Source: an uncultured Catenibacterium sp. (GTDB lineage: Bacteria; Bacillota_I; Bacilli_A; Erysipelotrichales; Coprobacillaceae). Taken from it: DNA of 11,734 bases. The position numbers and the translations under genes were made by a program. The DNA lies in contig UQGS01000061.1 in assembly GCA_900540685.1 (NCBI GenBank), positions 1 to 11,734 of the forward strand, written 5' to 3'. Positions 5,032 through 11,734 of this stretch are shown here, one piece after another. Numbering within the stretch: the stretch's first letter is position 1; each line of letters opens with the position of its first letter. The notes under the pieces were generated by a model. That model searched no databases. It saw nothing but the letters and a program-made list of their open reading frames with translations, and was not told the origin of the DNA.

Positions 5032-5060
5032 TTGTTTTATAAAACTCTTTTTACTATAAT
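5032..5060 (+). promoter_or_regulatory. Promoter of the ZTP riboswitch and AICAR transformylase gene
   Basis: TTGTTT (5032-5037) and TATAAT (5055-5060) are spaced by 17 bases. Transcription should start near 5067, right at the beginning of the riboswitch aptamer. Confidence 0.78.
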
Positions 5061-5065
5061 GGGCT

Positions 5066-5141
5066 TAGTTATATGACTGACGGAAGTGGAATTGACCACA
5101 GGGAGTATAATAAATCAAATGAAGAAGCCGACCGTCTGGGC
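5066..5141 (+). promoter_or_regulatory. ZTP (pfl) riboswitch aptamer
   Basis: The conserved pfl-motif parts are all present: TGACTGACGGAA (5074-5085), the hairpin GTGG-ATTGA-style loop-CCAC (5086-5099), AGGGAG (5100-5105), and after a variable linker the 3' domain CCGACCGTCTGGGCA (5128-5142). GCC (5127-5129) can pair with GGC (5139-5141) as the 3' hairpin. Its loop CCGTC (5132-5136) is complementary to GACGG (5079-5083), the expected pseudoknot. This class binds ZTP/ZMP, which accumulate when 10-formyl-tetrahydrofolate is short, and switches on purine and folate genes. The gene behind it uses ZMP (AICAR) as substrate, an ideal fit. A terminator hairpin follows, so control is by transcription termination, ligand turning the gene on. 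Confidence 0.93.
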
Positions 5142-5176
5142 AAAGAAGCCTGGAGTACGTGTTGGCTTCTTTTTTT
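5142..5176 (+). terminator. Riboswitch expression-platform terminator
   Basis: AAAGAAGCC (5142-5150) pairs with GGCTTCTTT (5164-5172) with a 13-base loop, followed by more Ts to 5176. The 3' arm GGCTTCTT is equally complementary to an identical AAGAAGCC copy inside the aptamer (5122-5129), which includes the 5' strand of the ligand-binding 3' hairpin. Strand exchange there would unfold the aptamer. The GGAGG ribosome binding site of the gene lies immediately after the T-run. Confidence 0.85.
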
Positions 5177-5186
5177 GGAGGAATCT

Positions 5187-6365
5187 ATGAAAGAATTAGA
5201 ATTAAAGTATGGCTGTAACCCTAATCAGAAACCTGCTAAGGTATTTATGGAAGAAGGAGAACTTCCTTTTACTGTCTTAAATGGTAAACCTGGTTATATT
5301 AACTTATTAGATGCTTTTAATAGCTGGCAGTTAGTAAAAGAATTAAAGGAAGCGACTCATATGAGCTGTGCTGCAAGCTTTAAGCATGTATCTCCTGCCG
5401 GTGTTGCTATTGGTACACCTTTAACTGAAGTTGAAAGACAGATGTATTTTGTAAAGGAAAGTGCTGAAGTATTAAGTCCTATCGCGAATGCGTATATTAA
5501 GGCAAGAGGTAGTGACCGTATGAGTTCATATGGTGATTTCTGTGCTCTTTCTGATGTATGTGATGAAGTGACTGCTAAGCTTATTAATCGTGAAGTAAGT
5601 GATGGTATCATTGCCCCTGGTTATACAAAAGAAGCTTTAGAAATACTTAAGAAGAAAAGAAGAGGCACTTATTGTGTATTACAGATGGATCCTAACTATG
5701 TCCCTAATCCTGTAGAAATTAAACAGGTATTTGGTATTACTTTCCAGCAGGGTAGAAATAACTGTGTGATCAATGAAGAGATGTTTAAAGATGTTGTATC
5801 TAAGAATAAAGATATTCCTGAACATGCATTACATAACTTAATCCTTTCTATGATCACATTAAAGTATACACAGTCTAATTCTGTATGTTATGTCAAAAAT
5901 GGTCAGGCGATTGGTATTGGTGCTGGTCAGCAGTCTCGTATCCACTGTACAAGACTTGCTGGTAATAAAGCAGATGTATGGTTCTTACGCCAGCATCCTA
6001 AGGTATTAGGTTTACAGTTTGCGGATGGTTTAAAACGTGCCGAAAAGGATAATACAATTGATGCGTATGTATCAGATGATTATGAAGATGTCCTTGGTGA
6101 TGATGTATGGCAGAACTATTTCAAGGTAAAGCCAGAAGTATTCACAAGAGAAGAAAAGAAAGAATGGTTAAAGAAGAATACAGATGTTGTACTAGGTAGT
6201 GATGCATTCTTCCCATTTGGAGATAATATTGAACGTGCCCATAAGAGTGGTGTCAAATATGTAGGTGAACCAGGCGGTTCTATTCGTGATGATCATGTTA
6301 TTGATACATGTGATAAGTATGATATGGTACTTGCATTCACTCATCAGAGATTATTCCATCATTAA
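5187..6365 (+). CDS. Stand-alone AICAR transformylase (PurH C-domain type)
   Basis: This 392-residue cytosolic enzyme should transfer a formyl group from 10-formyl-THF to AICAR (ZMP), giving FAICAR in late purine synthesis. Visible motifs are SFKHVSPAG with catalytic Lys66-His67, GIGAGQQSR in the middle, and the C-terminal SDAFFPFGDNIERAH, EPGGSIRDDHVID and FTHQRLFHH stretches of the family. The ~200-residue N-terminal IMP cyclohydrolase domain of bifunctional PurH (about 510 residues) is absent and was not truncated here, as the gene has its own promoter, riboswitch and GGAGG (5177-5181) 5 bases before ATG 5187. Ring closure must be done by another protein. An in-frame ATG at 5073 is only the riboswitch read as protein. 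No terminator separates it from murB. Confidence 0.92.
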   Translation: MKELELKYGCNPNQKPAKVFMEEGELPFTVLNGKPGYINLLDAFNSWQLVKELKEATHMSCAASFKHVSPAGVAIGTPLTEVERQMYFVKESAEVLSPIANAYIKARGSDRMSSYGDFCALSDVCDEVTAKLINREVSDGIIAPGYTKEALEILKKKRRGTYCVLQMDPNYVPNPVEIKQVFGITFQQGRNNCVINEEMFKDVVSKNKDIPEHALHNLILSMITLKYTQSNSVCYVKNGQAIGIGAGQQSRIHCTRLAGNKADVWFLRQHPKVLGLQFADGLKRAEKDNTIDAYVSDDYEDVLGDDVWQNYFKVKPEVFTREEKKEWLKKNTDVVLGSDAFFPFGDNIERAHKSGVKYVGEPGGSIRDDHVIDTCDKYDMVLAFTHQRLFHH

Positions 6366-6387
6366 TACTCTACTTTTTCTATAAGTG

Positions 6388-6396
6388 TGTTATAAT
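6388..6396 (+). promoter_or_regulatory. Extended -10 promoter of murB, giving a leaderless start
   Basis: TGT-TATAAT (6388-6396) is an extended -10 box with no convincing -35. Only 7 bases separate TATAAT from the murB ATG at 6404, so the predicted transcription start coincides with the start codon. Confidence 0.6.
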
Positions 6397-6403
6397 GCAC
6401 CTT

Positions 6404-7399
6404 ATGAAAATAAATGAGAATGTAGAAATCAAGGAACTCACTACAATGCGCCTAGGCGGTCTAGCGCGTTATGTGATTGAATTAGAGACCGTAGAAGATG
6501 TAGAAAAAGCTTACTTATTTGCGAAAGAACGTCAATTACCTGTATTTATTCTAGGTACAGGAAGTAATGTAATTGGAAAAGATGAAGGTTTCAAGGGGGT
6601 TATTCTTTTAAACCGTATTAAAGGTATACGTTTGATTGATGAATTGACTATAGAAGCAATGGGTGGAGAACTACTTGATGATTTAGTTGCTTTTACTACA
6701 GAAAAAAATTTATCTGGTATTGAAGCATTAAGTGCTATTCCTGGTACTGTAGGTGCTGCACCTGTACAAAATGTTGGTGCTTATGGTCAGGAAATAGTAC
6801 AGGTATTAGACTCTGTTCTTGCTTATGATTTAAAGGAAGAGAAGTATGTCACTATTAAGAAAGAAGATATGAAACTAGGCTATAGACAAAGCATCTTTAA
6901 TCAGGGTAAAGATGCAGGACGCTATTTGATTGTCTCTATGACTATTCATTTAAGTCATGATACACTTACTCCTCCTTTCTATACTTCATTACAGAGTTAT
7001 GTAGAAGAACATCAGATCACTGATTTCTCTCCTAAATCTATTAGAGAGATGGTCACTGAAATACGCTGGTCTAAGCTTCCTAAACCTGAAGAAATGGCTA
7101 GTTCTGGATCATTCTTTAAGAATGTATATCTAGATGATAAAGAAGCTGATCGTTTAAGAGGTATGAATGTACCTGTCTGGGAAGGAAATAAAGTCCCTTC
7201 TGGATGGTTAATAGACAATGCAGGATTAAAAGGTCAATCGTTCTATGGTATGCGTGTATCAGAAAAAGCTGCTTTAATCTTAATTAATGAAAGTGCACAA
7301 AGTTATGCACACTTAAAACAAGCAAGAGAAGAAATCGTATCGATCATTAAAGATAAATATGGTTTAACTTTACAACAGGAACCTGTTGAACTGGAATAA
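6404..7399 (+). CDS. murB: UDP-N-acetylenolpyruvoylglucosamine reductase, type I-like MurB
   Basis: This 331-residue FAD enzyme reduces the enolpyruvyl group with NADPH to give UDP-MurNAc, the second committed step of peptidoglycan synthesis. FAD-binding parts are LGTGSNVIG (50-58) and GIEALSAIPGTVGAA (105-119) followed by NVGAYGQE. YRQSIF (160-165) carries the conserved Arg161, SSGSFFKN (233-240) the catalytic Ser236, and the C-terminal LQQEPVE the likely catalytic Glu326. The long YR-x-S-x-F region and Tyr193 in FYTSLQ align with the E. coli type I loop, unlike the type II enzymes common in Bacillota. I use ATG 6404. The ATG at 6395 lies in the TATAAT box, and neither has a Shine-Dalgarno sequence. 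The gene follows purH by 38 bases without a terminator and may also be read through from it. Confidence 0.92.
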   Translation: MKINENVEIKELTTMRLGGLARYVIELETVEDVEKAYLFAKERQLPVFILGTGSNVIGKDEGFKGVILLNRIKGIRLIDELTIEAMGGELLDDLVAFTTEKNLSGIEALSAIPGTVGAAPVQNVGAYGQEIVQVLDSVLAYDLKEEKYVTIKKEDMKLGYRQSIFNQGKDAGRYLIVSMTIHLSHDTLTPPFYTSLQSYVEEHQITDFSPKSIREMVTEIRWSKLPKPEEMASSGSFFKNVYLDDKEADRLRGMNVPVWEGNKVPSGWLIDNAGLKGQSFYGMRVSEKAALILINESAQSYAHLKQAREEIVSIIKDKYGLTLQQEPVELE

Positions 7400-7418
7400 G
7401 TTTTATTCCAGTTTTTTT
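7389..7418 (+). terminator. Terminator containing the murB stop codon
   Basis: AACTGGAATAA (7389-7399) pairs perfectly with TTATTCCAGTT (7403-7413) around GTT, followed by a T-run to 7418. The last murB codons and its TAA form the left arm, so translation termination and transcription termination overlap physically. Confidence 0.88.
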
Positions 7419-7431
7419 GTGCACTTTCTTA

Positions 7432-7440
7432 TGATATAAT
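7432..7440 (+). promoter_or_regulatory. Extended -10 promoter of the SNF2 gene
   Basis: TGA-TATAAT (7432-7440) is an extended -10 element. The -35 region is only the T-run of the preceding terminator. Start is expected near 7447, with GGAGGAG at 7451-7457 as ribosome binding site 5 bases before the ATG. Confidence 0.6.
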
Positions 7441-7462
7441 TTATTAGATTGGAGGAGTTAAA

Positions 7463-10400
7463 ATGTTATTTATCACTGATAATGAATTTGAACGTGTTGT
7501 ATCTAGAGCACGTAACCGTGATATTGCACGAGAATATTATCGAAGAGATTATGTTGTGAATGTTTCTATCACTATAGATAATCGTGGTTATTATCATATT
7601 TCTGGTAAAGTTATGATTAATGGTAATATCTATCTTCCCCGTGTTCTTGTGAATCCCGATTCTAAAATAGTTTCAACAGACTGTAATTGTATTTATGCAG
7701 ATGAATATACAGCCTGTGGACATATAGGAGCCCTTATTTTAAAGGTTCAGGAGTTATCTCCTAATACATTCCCTTATCGTTATGCTGTTGATTTAGAAAA
7801 GCGTGCCCAGGAAGAAAAGAAGAGTGCTATGAGACAACGTCTTTTATGGGAACAGCAGATGGCAGACTTTAGACGAATGGAGAGAGAAAAGGAAACCAAT
7901 GCACTCACTGATTATATTAAGAATCAGTTAGTGAATCAGTTTACTCCTGTAGATTCTGCTCCTGTACACTTAACAATAGATTATCCAGGCAATTGGAATT
8001 TCTGTATCAGCTTTAAAGTAGGACGTAATAGGGATTATATCTTAAAAAATATTCCTACATTTATAACACAAATGCAGAATAATGAATATCACTCCTATGG
8101 TAAAAATCTCGCATTTGTACATAACCCTGATATTCTTGATGAACCTTCAAAGAAAATTTATCAATTCATCTTAAAATATTATCACACTCATTTATCTTAC
8201 AATAATATGATGTTTATTGACCTTGATAATATTGATGCGTTCTGGGACTTACTTAAGGAAATACCGGATTCTTTACATCATTTTAGATGTTTAGAAGAAG
8301 AATTACATCCCGTTGTATCTGTGACCAAGGATAAGCATGATACAATTTTGGAATTAGAAACAGACTTAACGCCTTACTATATTGGTAAAAAGAGTCTTTA
8401 TAAATTTGACCGCAAAGATTTTACTTTTACCTGTCATAGTTTTGATAAACAGGGAGTCACTGTTGAATTACTCAAACGTTTTGATACATTCCAGCGTCTA
8501 TATGTCGCTCATGAGCAGTTAGAAAACTTTACACGTTATATTATTTCTCCTACAAAAAAATATATTGATTATGTAGGTCTTGAAGATAAGATTCAGGAAG
8601 AAACACATCTAGAAATCTATGCAGATGTAGATGAAGATGAATATGCTTTAGTAAACTTAATAGGAACTTATGAGGATGGAAAGCATGATATTCTTAAAGA
8701 AGATGTGCCTCATTCTTTAAAAGCAGATTTGATTATTAGTTTCTTAGAGAAATATAACCCTGATGATATGTCAGGACCTATGCGTTTTGATACACATCGC
8801 GATGAAACAATTGATATGATTCATGATGGATTAAAACACTTGAATAAGTTGACAGATGTTTATGTCTCTGATGATTTGCAGGCAATTGGAACTAAGAAGT
8901 CTATGAACCTCTCTGTTGGTATTAAGGTATCTCATAACTTGTTAGAGATGGATCTAGATTCTTTAGATGTACCTAAAGAAGAACTCGCTGATATTATTGC
9001 GAGTCATAAGAAAAAGAAACGTTATCATCGTTTAAAGAATGGACAATTATTATATATTGATACACATGAGTTAGATGAATTAGGCAATATGATGGATCAA
9101 TATCATATTCTCCCTAAGGATATTTCTGAGGATGGGACAATTGATTTAAATCTTAATAGGGCTTATCAGATGGACTTAGCGACTCAAGGATTCAAGCATG
9201 TGACAGTCAACCGTGAAGAATCATTTAAGGATGTGTTAGACCATTTAAAGAATTATTCACATCAGAATCATGAATTAAATGAACGTTATGCCCCTATTTT
9301 AAGAGATTATCAGAAAGAAGGTTTCCAATGGCTTTCTACTATGAATGATCTTCATTTTGGTGGTATTCTTGCGGATGATATGGGGCTAGGTAAAACTATC
9401 CAGATTATGAGTTTATTAGAAAGTAATGAACATCATTTCTCTATTATTATTTGTCCTGCTTCATTGATTTTAAACTGGTTGGATGAATTTAATAAGTTCT
9501 CTTCTCACTTAAAAGTGACTTGTGTGATGGGAAGCGCAAAAGAGCGTAAAGAGATTATTAAGAATTATAAGCAGTTTGATGTTATGATTACTTCTTATGA
9601 CTATATCCGTAAAGATTATGAACAGTATAAAGATATCACATTTGATTTTATTGTCTTAGATGAAGCACAGTATATTAAGAATCAGAAGACTAAGAATGCG
9701 ATTGCAGTCAAATCATTGGAAGGTAAACAGCGCTTTGCGCTCACTGGTACACCTATTGAAAACTCACTTGCTGAATTGTGGTCCATCTTTGACTTCTTAA
9801 ACAAAGATTATTTATATAACTATCGTTATTTTAAATCTCATTATGAGGCACCTATCGTTAAGGATCATAATGAAGAGGTACAGTCACAATTACAGAAAAT
9901 GATTTCACCTTTTGTATTAAGACGTACAAAGAATGAAGTATTAAAGGATCTACCTGATAAGATTGAAAATACTGTATTAGTTGATTTTAGAGAAGATGAA
10001 AAGAAGCTCTATTTAGCGCATCTAGCGCAGGCTAATAAGTTGTTACAGACTTTAGATGGTTCTAAGGATCGTATTCAAATACTTGCGATGTTGACTAAGC
10101 TCAGACAGATCTGTTGTGAACCTCGTATTGCATTTGATGATGTGAAACATAAGTCTTCTAAGATGGAAGCATGCTTGAATATCATTCAGACATATAAAGA
10201 CAATAACAAGAAGCTTATCGTCTTCTCATCGTTTAAAAGCTTATTAAATCTTCTTGCAGATGAACTTGATAAGAGTAAAACATCTTATTATATGATAACA
10301 GGTGATACAGATAAAGCGGACCGTAAAGGTTTAGTTGATGCGTATCAGAATGATGATACAACAGTCTTCTTAATCAGTTTAAAAGCAGGTGGTACTGGTT

Positions 10401-10669
10401 TAAACTTAACAGCTGCAGAAGGTGTTATTCACTTTGACCCTTGGTGGAATATGTCTGCACAGAATCAGGCAACAGATAGAGCCTATCGTATTGGTCAGAA
10501 GAATAAAGTATTTGTATATAAATTAATTATGGCTGATTCTATTGAAGAGAAGATCCAGACATTACAGGCAGCTAAGAAGGATTTAGCAGATCGTTTTGTG
10601 GAAGGCAATAGTGGTTCTATTACAACTATGAGTGGTGAAGAAATCATGAGTCTATTTAGTGAGGATTAA
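7463..10669 (+). CDS. SWIM zinc-finger SNF2-family DNA-dependent ATPase
   Basis: This 1068-residue protein is a bacterial Swi2/Snf2 ATPase of the HepA/YwqA group, probably a double-stranded DNA or nucleoprotein translocase; the physiological role of this branch is not established. An N-terminal SWIM finger has Cys74, Cys76, Cys85 and His87 (CxC-x8-CxH). A long SNF2-associated region fills about 100-600. The motor follows: LRDYQ (613-617), DDMGLGKT (638-645, Walker A), DEAQ (733-736, in place of DEAH), LTGTP (760-764), LRRTK, then the second lobe with GGTGLNL (976-982) and DRAYRIGQ (1005-1012). All catalytic motifs are intact and the length is normal for the group. It starts at ATG 7463 after GGAGGAG. 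The LacI-family gene begins 2 bases after its stop, so the two are co-transcribed. Confidence 0.92.
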   Translation: MLFITDNEFERVVSRARNRDIAREYYRRDYVVNVSITIDNRGYYHISGKVMINGNIYLPRVLVNPDSKIVSTDCNCIYADEYTACGHIGALILKVQELSPNTFPYRYAVDLEKRAQEEKKSAMRQRLLWEQQMADFRRMEREKETNALTDYIKNQLVNQFTPVDSAPVHLTIDYPGNWNFCISFKVGRNRDYILKNIPTFITQMQNNEYHSYGKNLAFVHNPDILDEPSKKIYQFILKYYHTHLSYNNMMFIDLDNIDAFWDLLKEIPDSLHHFRCLEEELHPVVSVTKDKHDTILELETDLTPYYIGKKSLYKFDRKDFTFTCHSFDKQGVTVELLKRFDTFQRLYVAHEQLENFTRYIISPTKKYIDYVGLEDKIQEETHLEIYADVDEDEYALVNLIGTYEDGKHDILKEDVPHSLKADLIISFLEKYNPDDMSGPMRFDTHRDETIDMIHDGLKHLNKLTDVYVSDDLQAIGTKKSMNLSVGIKVSHNLLEMDLDSLDVPKEELADIIASHKKKKRYHRLKNGQLLYIDTHELDELGNMMDQYHILPKDISEDGTIDLNLNRAYQMDLATQGFKHVTVNREESFKDVLDHLKNYSHQNHELNERYAPILRDYQKEGFQWLSTMNDLHFGGILADDMGLGKTIQIMSLLESNEHHFSIIICPASLILNWLDEFNKFSSHLKVTCVMGSAKERKEIIKNYKQFDVMITSYDYIRKDYEQYKDITFDFIVLDEAQYIKNQKTKNAIAVKSLEGKQRFALTGTPIENSLAELWSIFDFLNKDYLYNYRYFKSHYEAPIVKDHNEEVQSQLQKMISPFVLRRTKNEVLKDLPDKIENTVLVDFREDEKKLYLAHLAQANKLLQTLDGSKDRIQILAMLTKLRQICCEPRIAFDDVKHKSSKMEACLNIIQTYKDNNKKLIVFSSFKSLLNLLADELDKSKTSYYMITGDTDKADRKGLVDAYQNDDTTVFLISLKAGGTGLNLTAAEGVIHFDPWWNMSAQNQATDRAYRIGQKNKVFVYKLIMADSIEEKIQTLQAAKKDLADRFVEGNSGSITTMSGEEIMSLFSED

Positions 10670-10671
10670 GT

Positions 10672-11652
10672 ATGAAGAAGATGACTATGGCCGATATCGC
10701 AAAGGAAGCAGGTGTTTCTAAGACAACTGTTTCTAGATATTTCAATGATGGCTATGTAAAAGAAGAAACACGTCAGAAGATAGAGAAGATTGTGAAAGAG
10801 TATGACTATGAACCCAATGTTTTAGCTGCGAATTTAAAGGCAAATAAGACACGTACTGTAGGGATCATATGCCCTACTCTCACTTCTTATGCATCTAGTC
10901 GTATGATGATGAACATTGATCAGTTCTTAAAGAAACATCGTTATACAACAGTCATTATTAATACAAATCATGTTGAATTAGATGAAATTAAATCTATTAC
11001 TAAACTCATGCAGTTAAAGGTAGATGGTATTATCTTACTAGCTACATCTATCACAATGGCACATAGAGATATTGCCTCTAAGAGTTCTATTCCCATTGTC
11101 TTTATGGCTCAGGCATATGATGATGGTGTGAGTGTCATCAATAACGATTATGAGGCAGGTTATACAATTGGGGATTATATTTACTCTAAGGGACATAGAA
11201 ATGTGGTTTATCTAGGAGTAAGTAGAAAAGACGTGGCAGTTGGTGTAATCCGAAGACAGGGTGTCTATGATGGATTGCAGGATGTTCATCCTCATTTTAT
11301 AGAAACAGACTTTTCTGTAGAAAAGACTATGGATAAGCTTAATGACTACTTAGAGAATCATACATGCCCTACTGCCATCATCTGTGCTACAGATACAATT
11401 GCGATGGGATGTATGAAGGTTTTAAAGGATCATGGATTACGTATTCCTGAAGATGTTTCAGTGACTGGTTTTGGTGGTTATTGGACATCCAGTGTTATTT
11501 CCCCTGCCCTCACTACTATTAAGTTCCACTATGCTCATGCTGGTCAGATTGCAGGACAAGTCATTCTAGATATGATAGAAGGAAAAGAAGTAGAACGTGC
11601 TACACTTATTGACTATACATTTGTAGAAGGAGAAAGCGTCAGAAGTATCTGA
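10672..11652 (+). CDS. LacI-family transcriptional regulator
   Basis: This 326-residue repressor has an N-terminal LacI helix-turn-helix, TMADIAKEAGVSKTTVSRYF (5-24), then the hinge helix PNVLAANLKANKT (48-60) and a periplasmic-binding-protein-like sensor domain starting TVGIICPTL. GHRNVVYLG, RRQGVYDGL, AIICATDTIAMG and PEDVSVTGFGG are the familiar family landmarks. Such proteins usually respond to sugars or phosphosugars; the ligand cannot be told from the sequence. Its ribosome binding site (GTGAGG at 10659-10664) lies within the end of the SNF2 gene, and only 2 bases separate the two, so it is the second gene of that operon. No sugar transport or catabolic genes lie beside it. The cre-like sites at 4413 and 4992 are of the CG-centred type LacI proteins bind, so it is one candidate binder besides CcpA (inference). 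Confidence 0.92.
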   Translation: MKKMTMADIAKEAGVSKTTVSRYFNDGYVKEETRQKIEKIVKEYDYEPNVLAANLKANKTRTVGIICPTLTSYASSRMMMNIDQFLKKHRYTTVIINTNHVELDEIKSITKLMQLKVDGIILLATSITMAHRDIASKSSIPIVFMAQAYDDGVSVINNDYEAGYTIGDYIYSKGHRNVVYLGVSRKDVAVGVIRRQGVYDGLQDVHPHFIETDFSVEKTMDKLNDYLENHTCPTAIICATDTIAMGCMKVLKDHGLRIPEDVSVTGFGGYWTSSVISPALTTIKFHYAHAGQIAGQVILDMIEGKEVERATLIDYTFVEGESVRSI

Positions 11653-11659
11653 TGCAATG

Positions 11660-11688
11660 GAGTCAACTTAAGAAGTTGGCTCTTTTTT
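11660..11688 (+). terminator. Terminator of the SNF2-LacI operon
   Basis: GAGTCAACTT (11660-11669) pairs with AAGTTGGCTC (11673-11682), including one G-T pair, around AAG, and is followed by six Ts (11683-11688). It lies 7 bases after the LacI-family stop codon. Confidence 0.88.
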
Positions 11689-11716
11689 ATCGCCTTTTTT
11701 CCTACTATGAGTGTAT

Positions 11717-11728
11717 ATTTGTACAAAT
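11717..11728. promoter_or_regulatory. Palindrome at the right edge, possible operator
   Basis: ATTTGTACAAAT is a perfect 12-bp palindrome in the last 18 bases of the window, beyond the operon terminator. It may belong to the control region of the next gene. Too little sequence remains to say more. Confidence 0.3.
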
Positions 11729-11734
11729 GTAGTT

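Noticed and set aside
4851..5042. 63-codon rightward open frame
   Set aside because: It has no ribosome binding site, resembles no family, and runs through the cre module, a leftward promoter and the -35 box of the purine-gene promoter. It is a chance frame.
5073..5186. 38-residue N-terminal extension of the AICAR transformylase
   Set aside because: These bases are the ZTP aptamer and its terminator; the enzyme's true start at 5187 has a good GGAGG.
4137..5186. tRNA, tmRNA, RNase P, SRP RNA, 6S RNA, T-box or CRISPR sequence in the long intergenic region
   Set aside because: I looked for their conserved cores (for example T-box GGTGG, SRP GGAA/AGCAG, RNase P GAGGAAAGTCC, spaced repeats) and found none.
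5357..5611. Leftward 84-codon frame
   Set aside because: Antisense to the transformylase gene, no ribosome binding site; shadow of the real coding strand.
7012..7218. Leftward 68-codon frame
   Set aside because: Antisense to murB with no start signals or family resemblance.

Overview
The window reads as chromosomal DNA from an AT-rich, low-GC Gram-positive anaerobe (Bacillota). Strong AGGAGG-type ribosome binding sites, TATAAT promoters, perfect stem/U-run terminators, a superoxide reductase, a Uup/YfmR-type ABC-F protein and a ZTP riboswitch all fit. An Erysipelotrichia-like lineage is my best guess, by overall impression only. I see no phage, transposon, CRISPR, tRNA or rRNA sequence.

Layout, left to right. 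A 19-codon tail of an unidentified rightward gene (1-60) converges, across a bidirectional terminator, on a leftward desulfoferrodoxin gene (superoxide reductase). Divergent from that is an Rrf2-family repressor gene with a perfect 16-bp palindrome over its promoter. The regulator converges, across a second bidirectional terminator, on a leftward EamA-type exporter. The exporter is preceded by, and overlaps, an unlisted 32-codon membrane peptide gene that carries the only good ribosome binding site. A 34-bp near-perfect palindrome then holds two divergent TATAAT boxes and drives both this exporter unit and a rightward unit made of a DUF3006-like small protein and an ABC-F ATPase.

Between 4137 and 5186 lies about 1 kb without a convincing protein gene, but it is full of signals. 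Two copies of a 38-bp block (32/38 identical) each contain a cre/LacI-type operator embedded in the -35 box of a leftward promoter. They predict two leftward non-coding transcripts ending at terminators. A short rightward RNA unit (about 75 nt) lies between them, and the right-hand block shares its intergenic space with the promoter of a ZTP (pfl) riboswitch. That riboswitch controls a stand-alone AICAR transformylase, the enzyme whose substrate ZMP it senses through ZTP.

Downstream come murB (an E. coli-like type I MurB, apparently with a leaderless start), then a SWIM/SNF2 ATPase gene with a LacI-family regulator gene two bases behind it, closed by a terminator. The main themes are oxidative-stress defence, purine/folate sensing, catabolite-type control and peptidoglycan synthesis. 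The least explained region is the paired cre modules with their non-coding transcripts.
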